The notes beneath the pieces are model-generated. The model did not search any database, had not been told where the DNA came from, and worked only from the letters and a program-made list of their open reading frames with translations. The position numbers were made by a program, and so were the translations under genes. A stretch of 63,612 nucleotides of DNA from Syntrophaceae bacterium (GTDB lineage: Bacteria > Desulfobacterota > Syntrophia > Syntrophales > Smithellaceae): positions 1 through 63,612 of the forward strand of contig JAGPFA010000016.1 of NCBI GenBank assembly GCA_018056765.1. The letters are read 5' to 3'. Shown piece by piece: positions 35,637 through 45,389 of this stretch (position 1 is the first letter of the stretch; each line of letters begins with the position of its first letter).

Positions 35637-38051
35637 TTGGCTGATAAAAACAGAATAAACAATCTCTTGAGCAGGCAGGTGATGATTCTCGACGGGGCCG
35701 CCGGCACCGAACTGCAAAAAATGGGAATGCCGACGGGCGTCTGTCCGGAACTCTGGTGTCTGGAGAACAAAAAGGCCATCTCCGAGTTGCACGCGTCTTA
35801 CGTGAGCGCTGGAGCCGAGCTTGTCTATACCTGCACCTTCGGCGCCAACCGCTTCAAGCTCGAGCAGTACGGCGCACAAAAGGACGTCTATAAAATAAAC
35901 CGCGAACTGGCGCTCATCGCCAGACGGGCGGCAGGAACAAAGACACTCGTCGCCGGCGATATCGGCCCCACCGGTCTTTTCATTGAGCCTTTCGGGTCGC
36001 TTCCCCTGGAAGACGCGATCAAAACCTTTCAGGAACAGGCACGCGGCCTGATTGACGGAGGGTGCGACCTTATTGTCATCGAAACCATGCTTGATATCCA
36101 GGAGGCGCGCGCGGCTCTTCTGGCCGTCAAGGAACTGGGAAACATCTTTACTGCCGTATCCATGACATACGAAACAGACGGCCACACGCTGGGCGGCACG
36201 CCGCCTGCGGCCGCGTTGATCACGCTGCAGAGCCTCGGCGCGGATGTAGTCGGCTGCAACTGCTCGGCGGGGCCGGAACAAATGGTGGATTTCATCGCCG
36301 GGATGAGGCCCCTGGCGAAAGTTCCGCTTCTGGCAAAACCGAATGCGGGCATGCCGCGACTCGACGGAGTGCAGACGGTGTTCGACATGGATGCACGCAC
36401 CTTCGCCCGTTTCAGCCGGAAACTGGTACAGGCCGGCGCTTCCCTTGTCGGCGGCTGCTGCGGGACGACACCGGCCCATATCGAGGCTCTGGCCAAAGCC
36501 ATTGGCGGAAAGAAGCCGCCCCGCCCGCGCCGTACGTCAGTGGCGGCGCTGAGTTCAGCGCGCGGCTTTGTGCATCTGGAACAAAACAAACCCCTGTTTA
36601 TCATCGGCGAAAGAATCAACCCCACCGGGAAAAAAGCCCTGCAGCAGGAGCTTCTGGAGGGCAAGCTCTCCATCATCAATCAAATGGCCCAGGAACAGGA
36701 AAAGCAGGGAGCATCCGTGCTGGACGTAAATGTCGGGCAACCGGGCATTGATGAAGTCCGGACAATCAAAAAAGTCATCGGTCATCTGGCGTCTTCAAGC
36801 CGTCTCCCGCTGGTGATCGACTCCTCACGTGTGGAAACAATCGAAGCGGCGCTAAGACTTTATCCGGGGCGCATGATGATCAACTCGATTTCCGGCGAAA
36901 AGGAAAAGCTCGCCAGGCTTCTGCCCTTGGCCGCAAAATACGGAGCCATGTTCATATTGTTGCCTCTGGCCGACGGCGACTTGCCGAAAACGGCCAGAAA
37001 GCGTCGCGATATTATCAAATCTGTTTTCCGCGAAGCGCAGAAATTCAAACTGACCAAAGACGATCTGGTCGTTGACGGCCTGACGATGGCGGTCGCCTCG
37101 GACACGGAAGCCGCCAAAGAAACACTCGCCACGCTCGAGTGGTGTAAAAATACTTTCAAAAGCAGAACGCTGCTGGGGCTTTCCAATGTCTCCTTCGGCA
37201 TGCCGGGGCGCCCCTGGCTGAATGCGGCATTTATGGCGATGGCCCAGTACGCGGGCCTGACAATGGCGATTGCCAATCCGGCAAGCGTCGAGCTTACCAA
37301 TGTGCAAAAGGCCGCCGACACACTGATGGGCAAAGACAGGGCGGCAATAAATTACATAAACCACTTTTCCGAAAAGTCACCGGAAGCTCCGGCCGCCGGT
37401 CCGCGTGATTTGACGCCGGAGGAAAAGATAACAGCCGCCATCCTGGAGGGTGACCGCGATAACATCGCTTCATTGTGCGAGGCCCTCCTTAAAGAGGGCC
37501 GTCCGGCCGGTGCGCTGGTTGATGAAATTCTGATTCCCGCCATCGTACAGGTGGGTGATCTGTACGAGAAGAAGGTTTATTTTCTCCCGCAACTCATGGC
37601 AGCGGCCGAGGCCATGAAAAAGGCGCTGGCTTATCTGGATCCATTCTTAAAACAAAAAGCTACGGCGGAAAAAGGCAAGGTGGTGCTGGCAACGGTGAGG
37701 GGTGATATTCACGACATCGGAAAAAATATCGTCGCCCTGCTTTTGCGAAACTACGGCTTTAATGTCATCGACCTGGGCAGAGATGTGCCCGACGAGGTCA
37801 TTGTCGAAACTGCACGCAAAGAAAAGCCGGATGTCATCGGCCTTTCCGCGCTGATGACCACGACGATGGTGAACATGAAAGACGTCATTTCGCTTGCCCG
37901 GGCAACGGGCCTCAAAACTGCTTTTCTGGTAGGAGGCGCGGTTGTCACACGTGCATGGGCCGAATCCATCGGCGCGTCCTTTGCCAAAGACGGAGTGGCG
38001 GCAGTGAAACTTGTCGAGCAGATGCTTGGCGGAAAAACAGAAAATAAATAG
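35637..38051 (+). CDS. metH: Cobalamin-dependent methionine synthase lacking the reactivation domain
   Basis: I choose TTG 35637 (804 residues), with GGAGGG 6-8 nt upstream; the longer ATG frame at 35541 has no ribosome site. Modules: homocysteine domain (about 1-300) with zinc cysteines in VGCNCSAGP and GGCCGTTPAHI; pterin domain (about 320-590) with INPTGKKALQQ and NVGQPGIDE; B12 cap and binding domain (about 610-800) with the DxHxxG signature in GDIHDIGKNIV. It transfers methyl from methyl-folate to homocysteine. The C-terminal AdoMet activation domain of E. coli MetH is absent, so reduced cobalamin must be regenerated by another protein, as in several anaerobes. Confidence 0.93.
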   Translation: MADKNRINNLLSRQVMILDGAAGTELQKMGMPTGVCPELWCLENKKAISELHASYVSAGAELVYTCTFGANRFKLEQYGAQKDVYKINRELALIARRAAGTKTLVAGDIGPTGLFIEPFGSLPLEDAIKTFQEQARGLIDGGCDLIVIETMLDIQEARAALLAVKELGNIFTAVSMTYETDGHTLGGTPPAAALITLQSLGADVVGCNCSAGPEQMVDFIAGMRPLAKVPLLAKPNAGMPRLDGVQTVFDMDARTFARFSRKLVQAGASLVGGCCGTTPAHIEALAKAIGGKKPPRPRRTSVAALSSARGFVHLEQNKPLFIIGERINPTGKKALQQELLEGKLSIINQMAQEQEKQGASVLDVNVGQPGIDEVRTIKKVIGHLASSSRLPLVIDSSRVETIEAALRLYPGRMMINSISGEKEKLARLLPLAAKYGAMFILLPLADGDLPKTARKRRDIIKSVFREAQKFKLTKDDLVVDGLTMAVASDTEAAKETLATLEWCKNTFKSRTLLGLSNVSFGMPGRPWLNAAFMAMAQYAGLTMAIANPASVELTNVQKAADTLMGKDRAAINYINHFSEKSPEAPAAGPRDLTPEEKITAAILEGDRDNIASLCEALLKEGRPAGALVDEILIPAIVQVGDLYEKKVYFLPQLMAAAEAMKKALAYLDPFLKQKATAEKGKVVLATVRGDIHDIGKNIVALLLRNYGFNVIDLGRDVPDEVIVETARKEKPDVIGLSALMTTTMVNMKDVISLARATGLKTAFLVGGAVVTRAWAESIGASFAKDGVAAVKLVEQMLGGKTENK

Positions 38052-38188
38052 AAGCGTACGAATCAGTAAGAAATAGCATTTGTGCGCTGCCGGCCATCGT
38101 GCCGACCACGAACGTCCGTTATGGCCGGTTGTATTTTGAGAAATTATTTTGCGGCGACAGTCCGCTTCTTTTTAAGGAGAAAATGCAT

Positions 38189-38782
38189 ATGACTATTGAT
38201 GCCACAAACGCCAGAAAACGCCTCGGTGAAATCATCCTGGAGCGCTCTTTTAAATACAGCGACGACCCGCCGTTTACGCTCGCGTCCGGCCGTAAAAGCA
38301 ATTACTATTTCAACTGCAAGCCGACCACGCTTGACCCGGAAGGTATGAATCTCATCGGTGTGGTTCTTTTCGATATGCTCAAAGATGCGCCGGTCAGCGC
38401 CGCCGGAGGGCTCACACTGGGCGCGGATCCGATTGCCAACGCGCTGGCCGTCATTTCCTATCAGATGGGCAGGCCGATTAAATCGTTCATTGTACGCAAG
38501 GACATCAAAAACCACGGCACGAAAAGCGCTATTGAAGGCAATGTGCAGGCGGGGGAAAGGGTGGTCATCATAGATGACGTCATCACCACCGGCGGCTCCA
38601 CCATCACCGCCATTGAACACGCCCACGGCGCGGGTCTCGTCATCGATCGAGTGATCGCGCTCATTGACCGTGAAGAAGGAGGCAGGGAAAATATCCTCAA
38701 GCACGCAGAAACGGTGCAGGCAGTTTTCACCAGAACGCAAATCATGGAGATCAAGGCCGCAAAGCAGGCCGGCAGTAAATAA
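38189..38782 (+). CDS. pyrE: Orotate phosphoribosyltransferase
   Basis: The start is at ATG 38189, with AAGGAGA 8 nt upstream (197 residues); ATG 38183 is too close to the site. The enzyme makes OMP from orotate and PRPP in pyrimidine synthesis. TLASGRKSNYYFNCKP is the N-terminal signature, FIVRKDIKNHGTKSAIEG the flexible catalytic loop with the key Lys residues, and VVIIDDVITTGGST the PRPP-binding motif. It stands between metH and a metalloprotease without other pyr genes. Confidence 0.95.
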   Translation: MTIDATNARKRLGEIILERSFKYSDDPPFTLASGRKSNYYFNCKPTTLDPEGMNLIGVVLFDMLKDAPVSAAGGLTLGADPIANALAVISYQMGRPIKSFIVRKDIKNHGTKSAIEGNVQAGERVVIIDDVITTGGSTITAIEHAHGAGLVIDRVIALIDREEGGRENILKHAETVQAVFTRTQIMEIKAAKQAGSK

Positions 38783-38870
38783 TATCATTTACCCGCCTTC
38801 CCCCCAGCCGGCTGCATTGCCGGTTTGCAAAAGGGCGGTTCGGTCAGATACAAGCCAGGAGCATTTCTAA

Positions 38871-41849
38871 ATGACACAGGAAAAATACCCGACGCCCTCG
38901 CTGCAAGCGGGCGACTTGTACAAAGGTTTTCAGGTGCTAAGGGTCGAGCCGATACCGGCGGTGCGTCTCACCGCTTACGAGATAGAACACATAAAGACAG
39001 GCGCGAAAGTGCTGCACCTGCATTCGTTCGATCGCGAAAATCTCTACGCGATCGGCTTTCGCACGCCGCCTGCCGACTCCACGGGCCTTCCGCACATTCT
39101 GGAGCATTCTGTGTTGGCCGGTTCGGAAAAATATCCCCTCAAAGACGCCTTCAAGGAGCTGGCGCGGGCGAGCATGCAGACATTTATCAATGCCTTCACC
39201 TATCCGGACAAAACCCTTTATCCGGTGGCCAGTCAGATCAAGGCTGATTTTTACAATCTGGCACGGGTTTACACCGATCTGGTGCTGCACCCTAGGATGC
39301 TCAAGGAAACCTTCATGCAGGAGGGACATCATCTGGAGCTCGAGACGCCGGGCGACCTGGACAGCGGACTCATCATTTCCGGCATCGTCTATAACGAGAT
39401 GAAAGGAGCTTATTCGTCCCCCGATTCGCTGACCTTCAAGACCATCCAGGAAAACATGTACCCCGACACTGTTTACGCGCTGGATTCCGGCGGCGACCCG
39501 GAGGTGATCCCGTCGCTCACCTACGAACAGTTCGTTGACTTTCATCGCAGGTACTACTCTCCATCCAACGCGCGCTTTTTCATCTATGGCGACATCCCCA
39601 CAGGCGAGCACCTGGATTTTCTGGAGGAAATGCTCGAAGGCTTCGACAGTGTCGATGTAGATTCGGCAATCACAAGCCAGCCTCGTGCGACAGAACCCCG
39701 CCGCGTCGCGGCCACATACCCGGTGGATGAAGCCGAAGCGACCGACCGTAAAACCATCGTTACGGTGGCGTGGCTTCTTGCTGAGAACTTGGATGTTGAA
39801 ACATCGCTGATGCTGAAGATTCTTGCGAGCCTGCTGGTGGGCGGCCCGGCCAGCCCCCTGCGCATGGCGCTTATCGACTCCGCTCTGGGCGAGGATATGT
39901 CGCCCGCCACCGGCCTGGAGACGGATCTGAAACAGCTGATGTTCTGCGCCGGCCTCCGTAACACACGAAGCGCCGATGTCGAAAAAATCGAGAAGCTGAT
40001 TGACGACACGCTGGCGACGATCATCGCCGACGGCTTTGACCCAGCTTTGGTGGAAGGAATTCTGCATCAGGTGGAATTCCACGGCAAGGAAATATCGCGC
40101 GGTACTTATCCCTATGGGATCATCCTCATGGGGAACGTCTTTCAGACCTGGCTCTATGACGGTGACCCGCTGGCGGGGCTCGACTTCGCCCGGGCCATCG
40201 ACCGGATCCGCGCCCTCTGGACGGCAGACCCGCAAATATTCCAGAGCCTGACAAAAAAGTGGCTTGTCGAAAACCCCCATCGCCTTGTGACAATCATGGA
40301 ACCGGACCCGGACTTCGGACGCAAAAAAGAAAATCAGTACCGCAGCAGGATGGCCGCCATGAAGGCCGGCCTTGACCGCGAACAGTTGATTGCCATAGAC
40401 GAGCAGGCGGCCGCGTTGAAAAAATATCAATCGGAGCCGGACCCGCCTGAGGCGGTCGCCTCCCTGCCGCAACTGAAACTAGAGGACATACCCAGCGAAG
40501 TGGATTTAATCCCGACCGTGCACGGGACAAAAGAAGAAATCTCTCTCCTGGAGCACGACCTTTTCACCAACGGCATTGTTTATGTCAATCTGGCCTTCGA
40601 TATCGCCCATGTTCCGGAAGATCTCCAGCCCTATCTGCCTCTTCTGGGTAAAATCATGTGCGGCATGGGGGCGGGCGGCCATTCATATGACGAGATGTCC
40701 AAGCGCATTTCCCTGATCATGGGCGGCTTCGGCTATGAACTCGTCGCGGCTTATGACGTCGATGCCCGAAGCACATGGCAGAAAATGTTTTTTTCCTTCA
40801 AATCACTTTACCGCAATACCGGCAAGGCTCTCGATGCGGTTGGGGATGTTTTGTGCGCGGGAGACCTAAACAATGAAACAAGAATGAGAGATCTCATCGC
40901 CGAGCGCAAAAACGCCCTGCAATCCTCAATAGTGCCCTCCGGACATGTCTACGCCAGACGCGCGGCAGCCGCGGCGCTTTCCCTGCCGGGATACCGCGAC
41001 GAGCAGTGGCACGGCCGCAGTCAGCATCGCTTCGTCCACGAGCTGGCCGGATCATTTGATAATTCCAAAGGCATGCTCCAGGAAAAGCTCGCCCGGCTCA
41101 AAGAACTGATTTTCACAAGACATAACCTGACCGTGAACATAACGGCTGATACGGAGGGCCTCAACCTGACCAGGGACAACCTGGGACAGCTTCTGGAGAG
41201 ATTGCCGGCAGGCGCTACTGCAGCCACCGCGCCGATGCCTTCGCTTCATCCGGTTCGCGCAGGAATCGCCATCCCTTCACAGGTGTCCTATGTGGCCTGT
41301 GGCATGAAGGCGCCCGCCTACAGCAGCCGGGCCGCCGCTCTTTTGACGCTTGCCTCGCGGGAAATTTCCAACAGCTACCTGTATAAACATATCCGCGTAC
41401 AGGGCGGGGCGTACGGCGGCATGTCCTCCTTCGACCCGATGCAGGGCGTCTTCGCCTTCATGTCCTATCGCGACCCGCACATTGCCGGAACACTCAAAGT
41501 CTATGATGAGGCGCGCAAATTTTATTCGGAAAACGACATGACGGCCGACGACCTGGAAAAGGCGATCATAAGTTCATTGGGCGCGCTCGATAAGCCCATG
41601 GATCCCGAAGGGCGCGGCTATGTGGCCATGGCGCGCCATTTTTCGGGACTAACGGATCAGATGAGGCAGGCCTTCCGGGATCAGATTCTTGCCGCCGAGC
41701 CGCGACAGATCCGTGAGACGCTGGCCGACTATTTCGCAAAGGTCGCCCCGGAGGCGGCAGTGGCAGTCTACGCGGCGCAGGAAAAACTCGAAGAGGCCAA
41801 CAAATCGCTTGACCGGCCGCTTGATATCGAGAAACTGACCGAAGTATAA
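38871..41849 (+). CDS. M16C metallopeptidase, presequence protease (PreP) type
   Basis: This 992-residue zinc oligopeptidase makes a closed chamber of two halves. The inverted motif HxxEH is present (LPHILEHSVLAGSEKYP), with the third zinc Glu in YNEMKGAYSS; INAFTYPDKTLYPVAS follows as in PreP. The second half carries the conserved RxY-like segment around HIRVQGGAYGGMSSFDP. It degrades unstructured peptides up to roughly 65 residues in homologues. There is no signal peptide, so it is cytoplasmic. Plus strand, 88 nt after pyrE; the ribosome site is weak. Confidence 0.94.
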   Translation: MTQEKYPTPSLQAGDLYKGFQVLRVEPIPAVRLTAYEIEHIKTGAKVLHLHSFDRENLYAIGFRTPPADSTGLPHILEHSVLAGSEKYPLKDAFKELARASMQTFINAFTYPDKTLYPVASQIKADFYNLARVYTDLVLHPRMLKETFMQEGHHLELETPGDLDSGLIISGIVYNEMKGAYSSPDSLTFKTIQENMYPDTVYALDSGGDPEVIPSLTYEQFVDFHRRYYSPSNARFFIYGDIPTGEHLDFLEEMLEGFDSVDVDSAITSQPRATEPRRVAATYPVDEAEATDRKTIVTVAWLLAENLDVETSLMLKILASLLVGGPASPLRMALIDSALGEDMSPATGLETDLKQLMFCAGLRNTRSADVEKIEKLIDDTLATIIADGFDPALVEGILHQVEFHGKEISRGTYPYGIILMGNVFQTWLYDGDPLAGLDFARAIDRIRALWTADPQIFQSLTKKWLVENPHRLVTIMEPDPDFGRKKENQYRSRMAAMKAGLDREQLIAIDEQAAALKKYQSEPDPPEAVASLPQLKLEDIPSEVDLIPTVHGTKEEISLLEHDLFTNGIVYVNLAFDIAHVPEDLQPYLPLLGKIMCGMGAGGHSYDEMSKRISLIMGGFGYELVAAYDVDARSTWQKMFFSFKSLYRNTGKALDAVGDVLCAGDLNNETRMRDLIAERKNALQSSIVPSGHVYARRAAAAALSLPGYRDEQWHGRSQHRFVHELAGSFDNSKGMLQEKLARLKELIFTRHNLTVNITADTEGLNLTRDNLGQLLERLPAGATAATAPMPSLHPVRAGIAIPSQVSYVACGMKAPAYSSRAAALLTLASREISNSYLYKHIRVQGGAYGGMSSFDPMQGVFAFMSYRDPHIAGTLKVYDEARKFYSENDMTADDLEKAIISSLGALDKPMDPEGRGYVAMARHFSGLTDQMRQAFRDQILAAEPRQIRETLADYFAKVAPEAAVAVYAAQEKLEEANKSLDRPLDIEKLTEV

Positions 41850-41946
41850 ATGACCGGCGCTCCCGCCTGAATTTGCCGTATATTTCGCTATACCTGTTTC
41901 AGTAACCGGGAGACTTGCGCAAGATGATAATTTGCAGGTTTTCATC

Positions 41947-42156
41947 ATGACCGACAAAAAAGACCATACAGGAACGCTCATCAACTGCTTTACCTGTGAG
42001 CATTTCTATATCACCTACGACCCCAGGCATCCCTACGGATGCAGGGCAATGGGTTTTAAATCCTTTCGCATGCCCTCCGTTGATGTTTACGGAGCGTCAG
42101 GTGCGGACTGCACTCTTTTTACTCCCAAAGACAACACGAAAGCTCATCAGGACTGA
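41947..42156 (+). CDS. Small cysteine-containing conserved protein
   Basis: The protein has 69 residues from ATG 41947. Cysteines occur as NCFTCEHFYIT, then YGCRAMGFKSF, then GADCTLF, giving C-x2-C...C...C, a possible metal site. The aromatic and basic run HPYGCRAMGFKSFRMPS is typical of short proteins seen in many proteobacteria, for which I know no function. The ribosome site is weak (CAGG). It lies 97 nt after the PreP-type protease, so co-transcription is possible. Confidence 0.72.
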   Translation: MTDKKDHTGTLINCFTCEHFYITYDPRHPYGCRAMGFKSFRMPSVDVYGASGADCTLFTPKDNTKAHQD

Positions 42157-42215
42157 TCGCCCGACCCGCGTCCTGGTCGGTGGTGAATGGCGGGTGGCTG
42201 ATAGTTCGAGGACAA

Positions 42216-42236
42216 AGGCTAAAGGATAAAGGCTAA
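42216..42236 (+). repeat. Heptad array, 3 units (AGGCTAA, AGGATAA, AGGCTAA)
   Basis: Followed by AGGA, T and GCTTCGACAGGC, exactly the order seen after the array at 4774-4836. Confidence 0.85.
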
Positions 42237-42306
42237 AGGATGCTTCGACAGGCCGAGCACGAACGGTCAATAAAGCGCGAAGCGCATCCCTTGTCACCCC
42301 CGTTAA

Positions 42307-42367
42307 CCCTGAGCTTGTCGAAGGGCCTGCCCTGAGCTTGTCGAAGCCTGCCCTGAGCTTGTCGAAG
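42307..42367 (+). repeat. Three 17-nt CCCTGAGCTTGTCGAAG units
   Basis: Exact copies at 42307-42323, 42330-42346 and 42351-42367, separated by 6 and 4 nt. The reverse complement (CTTCGACAAGCTCAGGG) is the core found after the heptad arrays, so this cluster is the same element in the opposite direction. Elements of this type are scattered through many environmental bacterial genomes. Confidence 0.9.
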
Positions 42368-42439
42368 GGGGGGAGGTTTCCACACACCGGGTCACTTTTC
42401 CTTTGACTTACCTGCCGCTTGTGTCATATGCTCCCGGCC

Positions 42440-43639
42440 ATGAAAAAGACAAACATCATCACTTTATTTTTCGTCGTTGTTTTGCTCGTATTTACTGCCT
42501 GCCAAAAACGCGGGGCTGTCTCGGTGGACATAGTTGACATCAAGGAGCCCCCAAAGGATTATTCCAGGCCCCTGCCGCCAGGCGAACTGGCGCTTCGCAA
42601 AATCACCGACCCGGCCCAGATCCCTGACTATACAACCGCCTGTCGGGATCTGGATGGTCTGGCTCAAGCCATCGACCACAGTCTCAACTATATGGCCAAG
42701 CCCTCCAGCAAGCGCTTTTATCCCTACGGGGAAATTTCTCATGAGTTGGGGGTGCGCACACTTCAGGCATTGAAAAAACTGGTCACTTCGGAAAAGTCGC
42801 CTGCCGAATTAAACAGGATTCTACACGAGGAGTTCGACACTTATATTTCCGTGGGATGCGACGGGGCGGGCACCGTGCTTTTCACCGGCTACTACACACC
42901 GATTTTTGAAGGAGCCCTTCAGCGCACCGAACGATTCCGCTATCCTCTTTACAAAACTCCGGCGGATCTGGTCAAAGATGAAAACGGGGCAGTGCTGGGC
43001 AAAAGAGTTTCCGGGGGCGACATTGTGCCATATCCGTCAAGAAAGGAAATCGAGACCTCCCGGATGCTCGATGGCCTGGAAATTATCTGGCTCGCCGATG
43101 AGTTCGAGGTTTATGTCGTGCAGGTGCAGGGATCGGCCAAAATCCGCACACCAGACGGTCAGATCCAAACGATTCACTATGACGCGCACAACGGTCACGA
43201 CTATCAAAGCATTGTGCCGCGCATGGTTGCGGACGGCAGAATTTCCAGTAAAAACATCAGCCTCAAAACAATGATCGAATACTTCCGGGCGCACCCCGAC
43301 CAGGTCAGTTCCTATGTCAATCACAATCCGCGTTTTGTTTTCTTCAAACGCGGTACGGGCGAGCCCAGAGGCTCAATCAACGAGCCTGTGACTCCGCTGC
43401 GGACCATCGCCACGGACAAGGCCATCTACCCGCGGGCGATGTTTTCCTTTGCCGCGGTGGATCTGAAAAAGCCGGTCGGCTTTGCCCTCGACCAGGATAC
43501 GGGCGGGGCGATCCGCGCCGCAGGCCGCTGTGACGTGTATAAAGGCGTGGGCGACGAAGCCGGCGAGCTTGCCGGCCAGACCTACCGCGAAGGCCGCCTC
43601 TACTACCTCTTCCTAAAGCCCGATTCCTCTCTGCAATAG
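42440..43639 (+). CDS. mltA: Membrane-bound lytic murein transglycosylase A
   Basis: The protein has 399 residues from ATG 42440; ATG 42428 would add four. Lipoprotein signal KKTNIITLFFVVVLLVFTAC. MltA domain: TGYYTPIFEGAL, KDENGAVLGKRVSGGDIVPYPSRKEIE, VVQVQGSAKI, then the C-terminal 3D domain ALDQDTGGAIRAAGRCDVYKG with the catalytic Asp region. It cleaves the MurNAc-GlcNAc bond of peptidoglycan from the outer membrane, leaving 1,6-anhydro ends. Length and motifs are those of complete MltA. Confidence 0.94.
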   Translation: MKKTNIITLFFVVVLLVFTACQKRGAVSVDIVDIKEPPKDYSRPLPPGELALRKITDPAQIPDYTTACRDLDGLAQAIDHSLNYMAKPSSKRFYPYGEISHELGVRTLQALKKLVTSEKSPAELNRILHEEFDTYISVGCDGAGTVLFTGYYTPIFEGALQRTERFRYPLYKTPADLVKDENGAVLGKRVSGGDIVPYPSRKEIETSRMLDGLEIIWLADEFEVYVVQVQGSAKIRTPDGQIQTIHYDAHNGHDYQSIVPRMVADGRISSKNISLKTMIEYFRAHPDQVSSYVNHNPRFVFFKRGTGEPRGSINEPVTPLRTIATDKAIYPRAMFSFAAVDLKKPVGFALDQDTGGAIRAAGRCDVYKGVGDEAGELAGQTYREGRLYYLFLKPDSSLQ

Positions 43640-44116
43640 AATGCCACTCTGAGCACAACCTTGGCTGGTGAAAAATGGTTCATCCGGCTTTTTATTACGG
43701 ATCTCATGTTGTCTTGGGTGACTCTTTGATAACCAGCGCGCTGCTTTCACTATTTGAATCGCCACTTACTATCCGCTTATCTTTGATCTTGATCCAGCCC
43801 TTCGTGTTGCAATTTTACCAGACGAGCTGAGGGCACCCTGACCAATTATTACAGGTTCAATGATTGGCTTCATGACTTCGTCTGCTGCAAGATTCAGAAA
43901 TGAACTATTTCATTGGGTTCGGTATTATGAAATTCGTTAAATTATTTAAAATTTGAAGGCATTCTTATACTCAGCTTCCAACCAATCGCACCACCCGATC
44001 GCCGCGCCTAGTGATTATTCATTGCGCAAAAATAATTGACATAAAAGATTAATTGGGTATAAATTCCGCTTGTCATAAGAGAATCAAAACAAACTATTTC
44101 TTCGGGGATTTCATAA
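43640..44116. other. Intergenic region at the start of the accessory island
   Basis: This 477-nt region is AT-rich compared with upstream genes. Only short frames without ribosome sites are present. It contains the sigma-70-like promoter at 44036-44063. The base composition shift suggests the left boundary of acquired DNA. Confidence 0.5.
44036..44063 (+). promoter_or_regulatory. Sigma-70-type promoter for the toxin gene
   Basis: TTGACA at 44036-44041 (perfect -35), 16-nt spacer, TATAAA at 44058-44063 (-10, one mismatch). The start of transcription would be near 44071, giving a leader of about 46 nt before GTG 44117. Confidence 0.7.
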
Positions 44117-45385
44117 GTGGATCGATTGCTGCAACAGTATGTCGGTATGAAGGGAATGAATTTAAATCCTCATTCCCATCCGGAATTGAACTACTGCAAA
44201 TCTCTTGATGAATACTATCGGAAAGAAAGAAAGCTGAGATTAAAAAATGTTGCGATGGCCCTCTGGCACGCAAAATCACAAATTCCTGCGGCGGTTCGTG
44301 AAGAAACAGGAGAGTCGCTTGATGAAGTTTTATCCGCCATATTTCCGTGTATTTTGATTGTGATGGCCGTAGTTGCCGGCACTACCCTTATCGGTGCATC
44401 TGCGGGTGCTCTTGCCGGTGCTATAACAGGCGCCGGCGCTGGTGCGATTCCCGGAGCGTTTGCGGGTGGCCGTGTCGGTTTTCAGACAGGTCTTTGGATT
44501 CTGGAATGGCTTGGTCTTGCCTTTCTTGCCGTGTATGTCGGTAAAAATCTTCATGAAGTAACGTGGTTGCTGGAAAGGGGTTTTGATGAAGCTTGGGGAT
44601 ATGGTGCACGCAAAGACTTTTGTATGAATTCACACGAATTGATTTACGGACACAATGATCACGTTCCAGGACCATCCCGCGTAATGCTCTCGTCAAAATA
44701 TTTTGCCCGCGCTGTGGCGGTTGCCATTCGTCTTGTTTTGGAGGGCATTGTCCTATACATCACGGCCAGAGGGGTTGGCAAGCTGCCTGAGCTTGTGGCA
44801 CAGTTAAAGAACAGCCGTCTGGGGGAAGGCTTTGCCGTATGGGTGGAGAACAATCATCAAAGGCTTTTGGCCAATCCAAAACTCAAAAGAGCCACCGCTG
44901 CAGGCTCGGCGAACGAACAACCCTCCAGAGTGCTTACCGACCATACCACCATGAAAAAGCAGCCACGACCGAGAACAAATAATGTAACCAATGCTCAAAA
45001 ACTTCCTGATGGAATGAAAAACACAGATAATAAATCTATTCGTGAATGGTATAACCAGCAAACAAGCCCAGATAGACTGAAACGACTTGACGACCAGTGG
45101 AAAAAAGAAGGCATACCCATCGAAGAAAGAGCGGAAAGAATTTATAATATTCGACACGATGCACGATTAACAGCAAGAGAATATATGCAAAACCCTGAAG
45201 AAGTAGCCGCTTTACGAAGCAGAGACCTTGCAACTTATGGGTCACCGGATGGTCCAACATTTACACAGGAAGTACAAAAATATCAAAACAAGGGCTTTGT
45301 TGGTAGTGATGTTTATCAGGCAATAATTAACGGTGCATCCCGGACCAATCCTTCTTATAACTCAAAATTTGGACTTGTGAGGTAG
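44117..45385 (+). CDS. Polymorphic toxin-like protein with glycine-zipper membrane region
   Basis: This is a 422-residue protein starting at GTG 44117. Residues 1-70 are soluble; 75-150 are hydrophobic with Gly/Ala zippers (GASAGALAGAITGAGAGAIPGAFAGG); 195-225 is another membrane-like segment followed by KLPELVAQLKNSRLGEGFAVW. This front half resembles the DUF6861-like part of type VI effectors. After a Pro/Asn-rich linker (265-300), a compact C-terminal domain (about 305-422) has EERAERIYNIRHDARLTARE, RSRDLATYGSPDGPTF and GASRTNPSYNSKFG. This tail recurs, as I recall, at the ends of Rhs-type toxins, so it is the likely toxic module. No VgrG, PAAR or secretion genes are nearby. Confidence 0.65.
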   Translation: MDRLLQQYVGMKGMNLNPHSHPELNYCKSLDEYYRKERKLRLKNVAMALWHAKSQIPAAVREETGESLDEVLSAIFPCILIVMAVVAGTTLIGASAGALAGAITGAGAGAIPGAFAGGRVGFQTGLWILEWLGLAFLAVYVGKNLHEVTWLLERGFDEAWGYGARKDFCMNSHELIYGHNDHVPGPSRVMLSSKYFARAVAVAIRLVLEGIVLYITARGVGKLPELVAQLKNSRLGEGFAVWVENNHQRLLANPKLKRATAAGSANEQPSRVLTDHTTMKKQPRPRTNNVTNAQKLPDGMKNTDNKSIREWYNQQTSPDRLKRLDDQWKKEGIPIEERAERIYNIRHDARLTAREYMQNPEEVAALRSRDLATYGSPDGPTFTQEVQKYQNKGFVGSDVYQAIINGASRTNPSYNSKFGLVR

Positions 45386-45389
45386 TGAT

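Larger units (their letters stand above)
42157..42439. other. Repeat-rich intergenic region
   Basis: This 283-nt region holds a 3-unit heptad array (42216-42236), an adjoining GCTTCGACAGGCCGAGCACGAACGG element (42242-42266), and three 17-nt CCCTGAGCTTGTCGAAG units (42307-42367). mltA begins at its right end, and I see no good ribosome site for it there. Confidence 0.7.
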
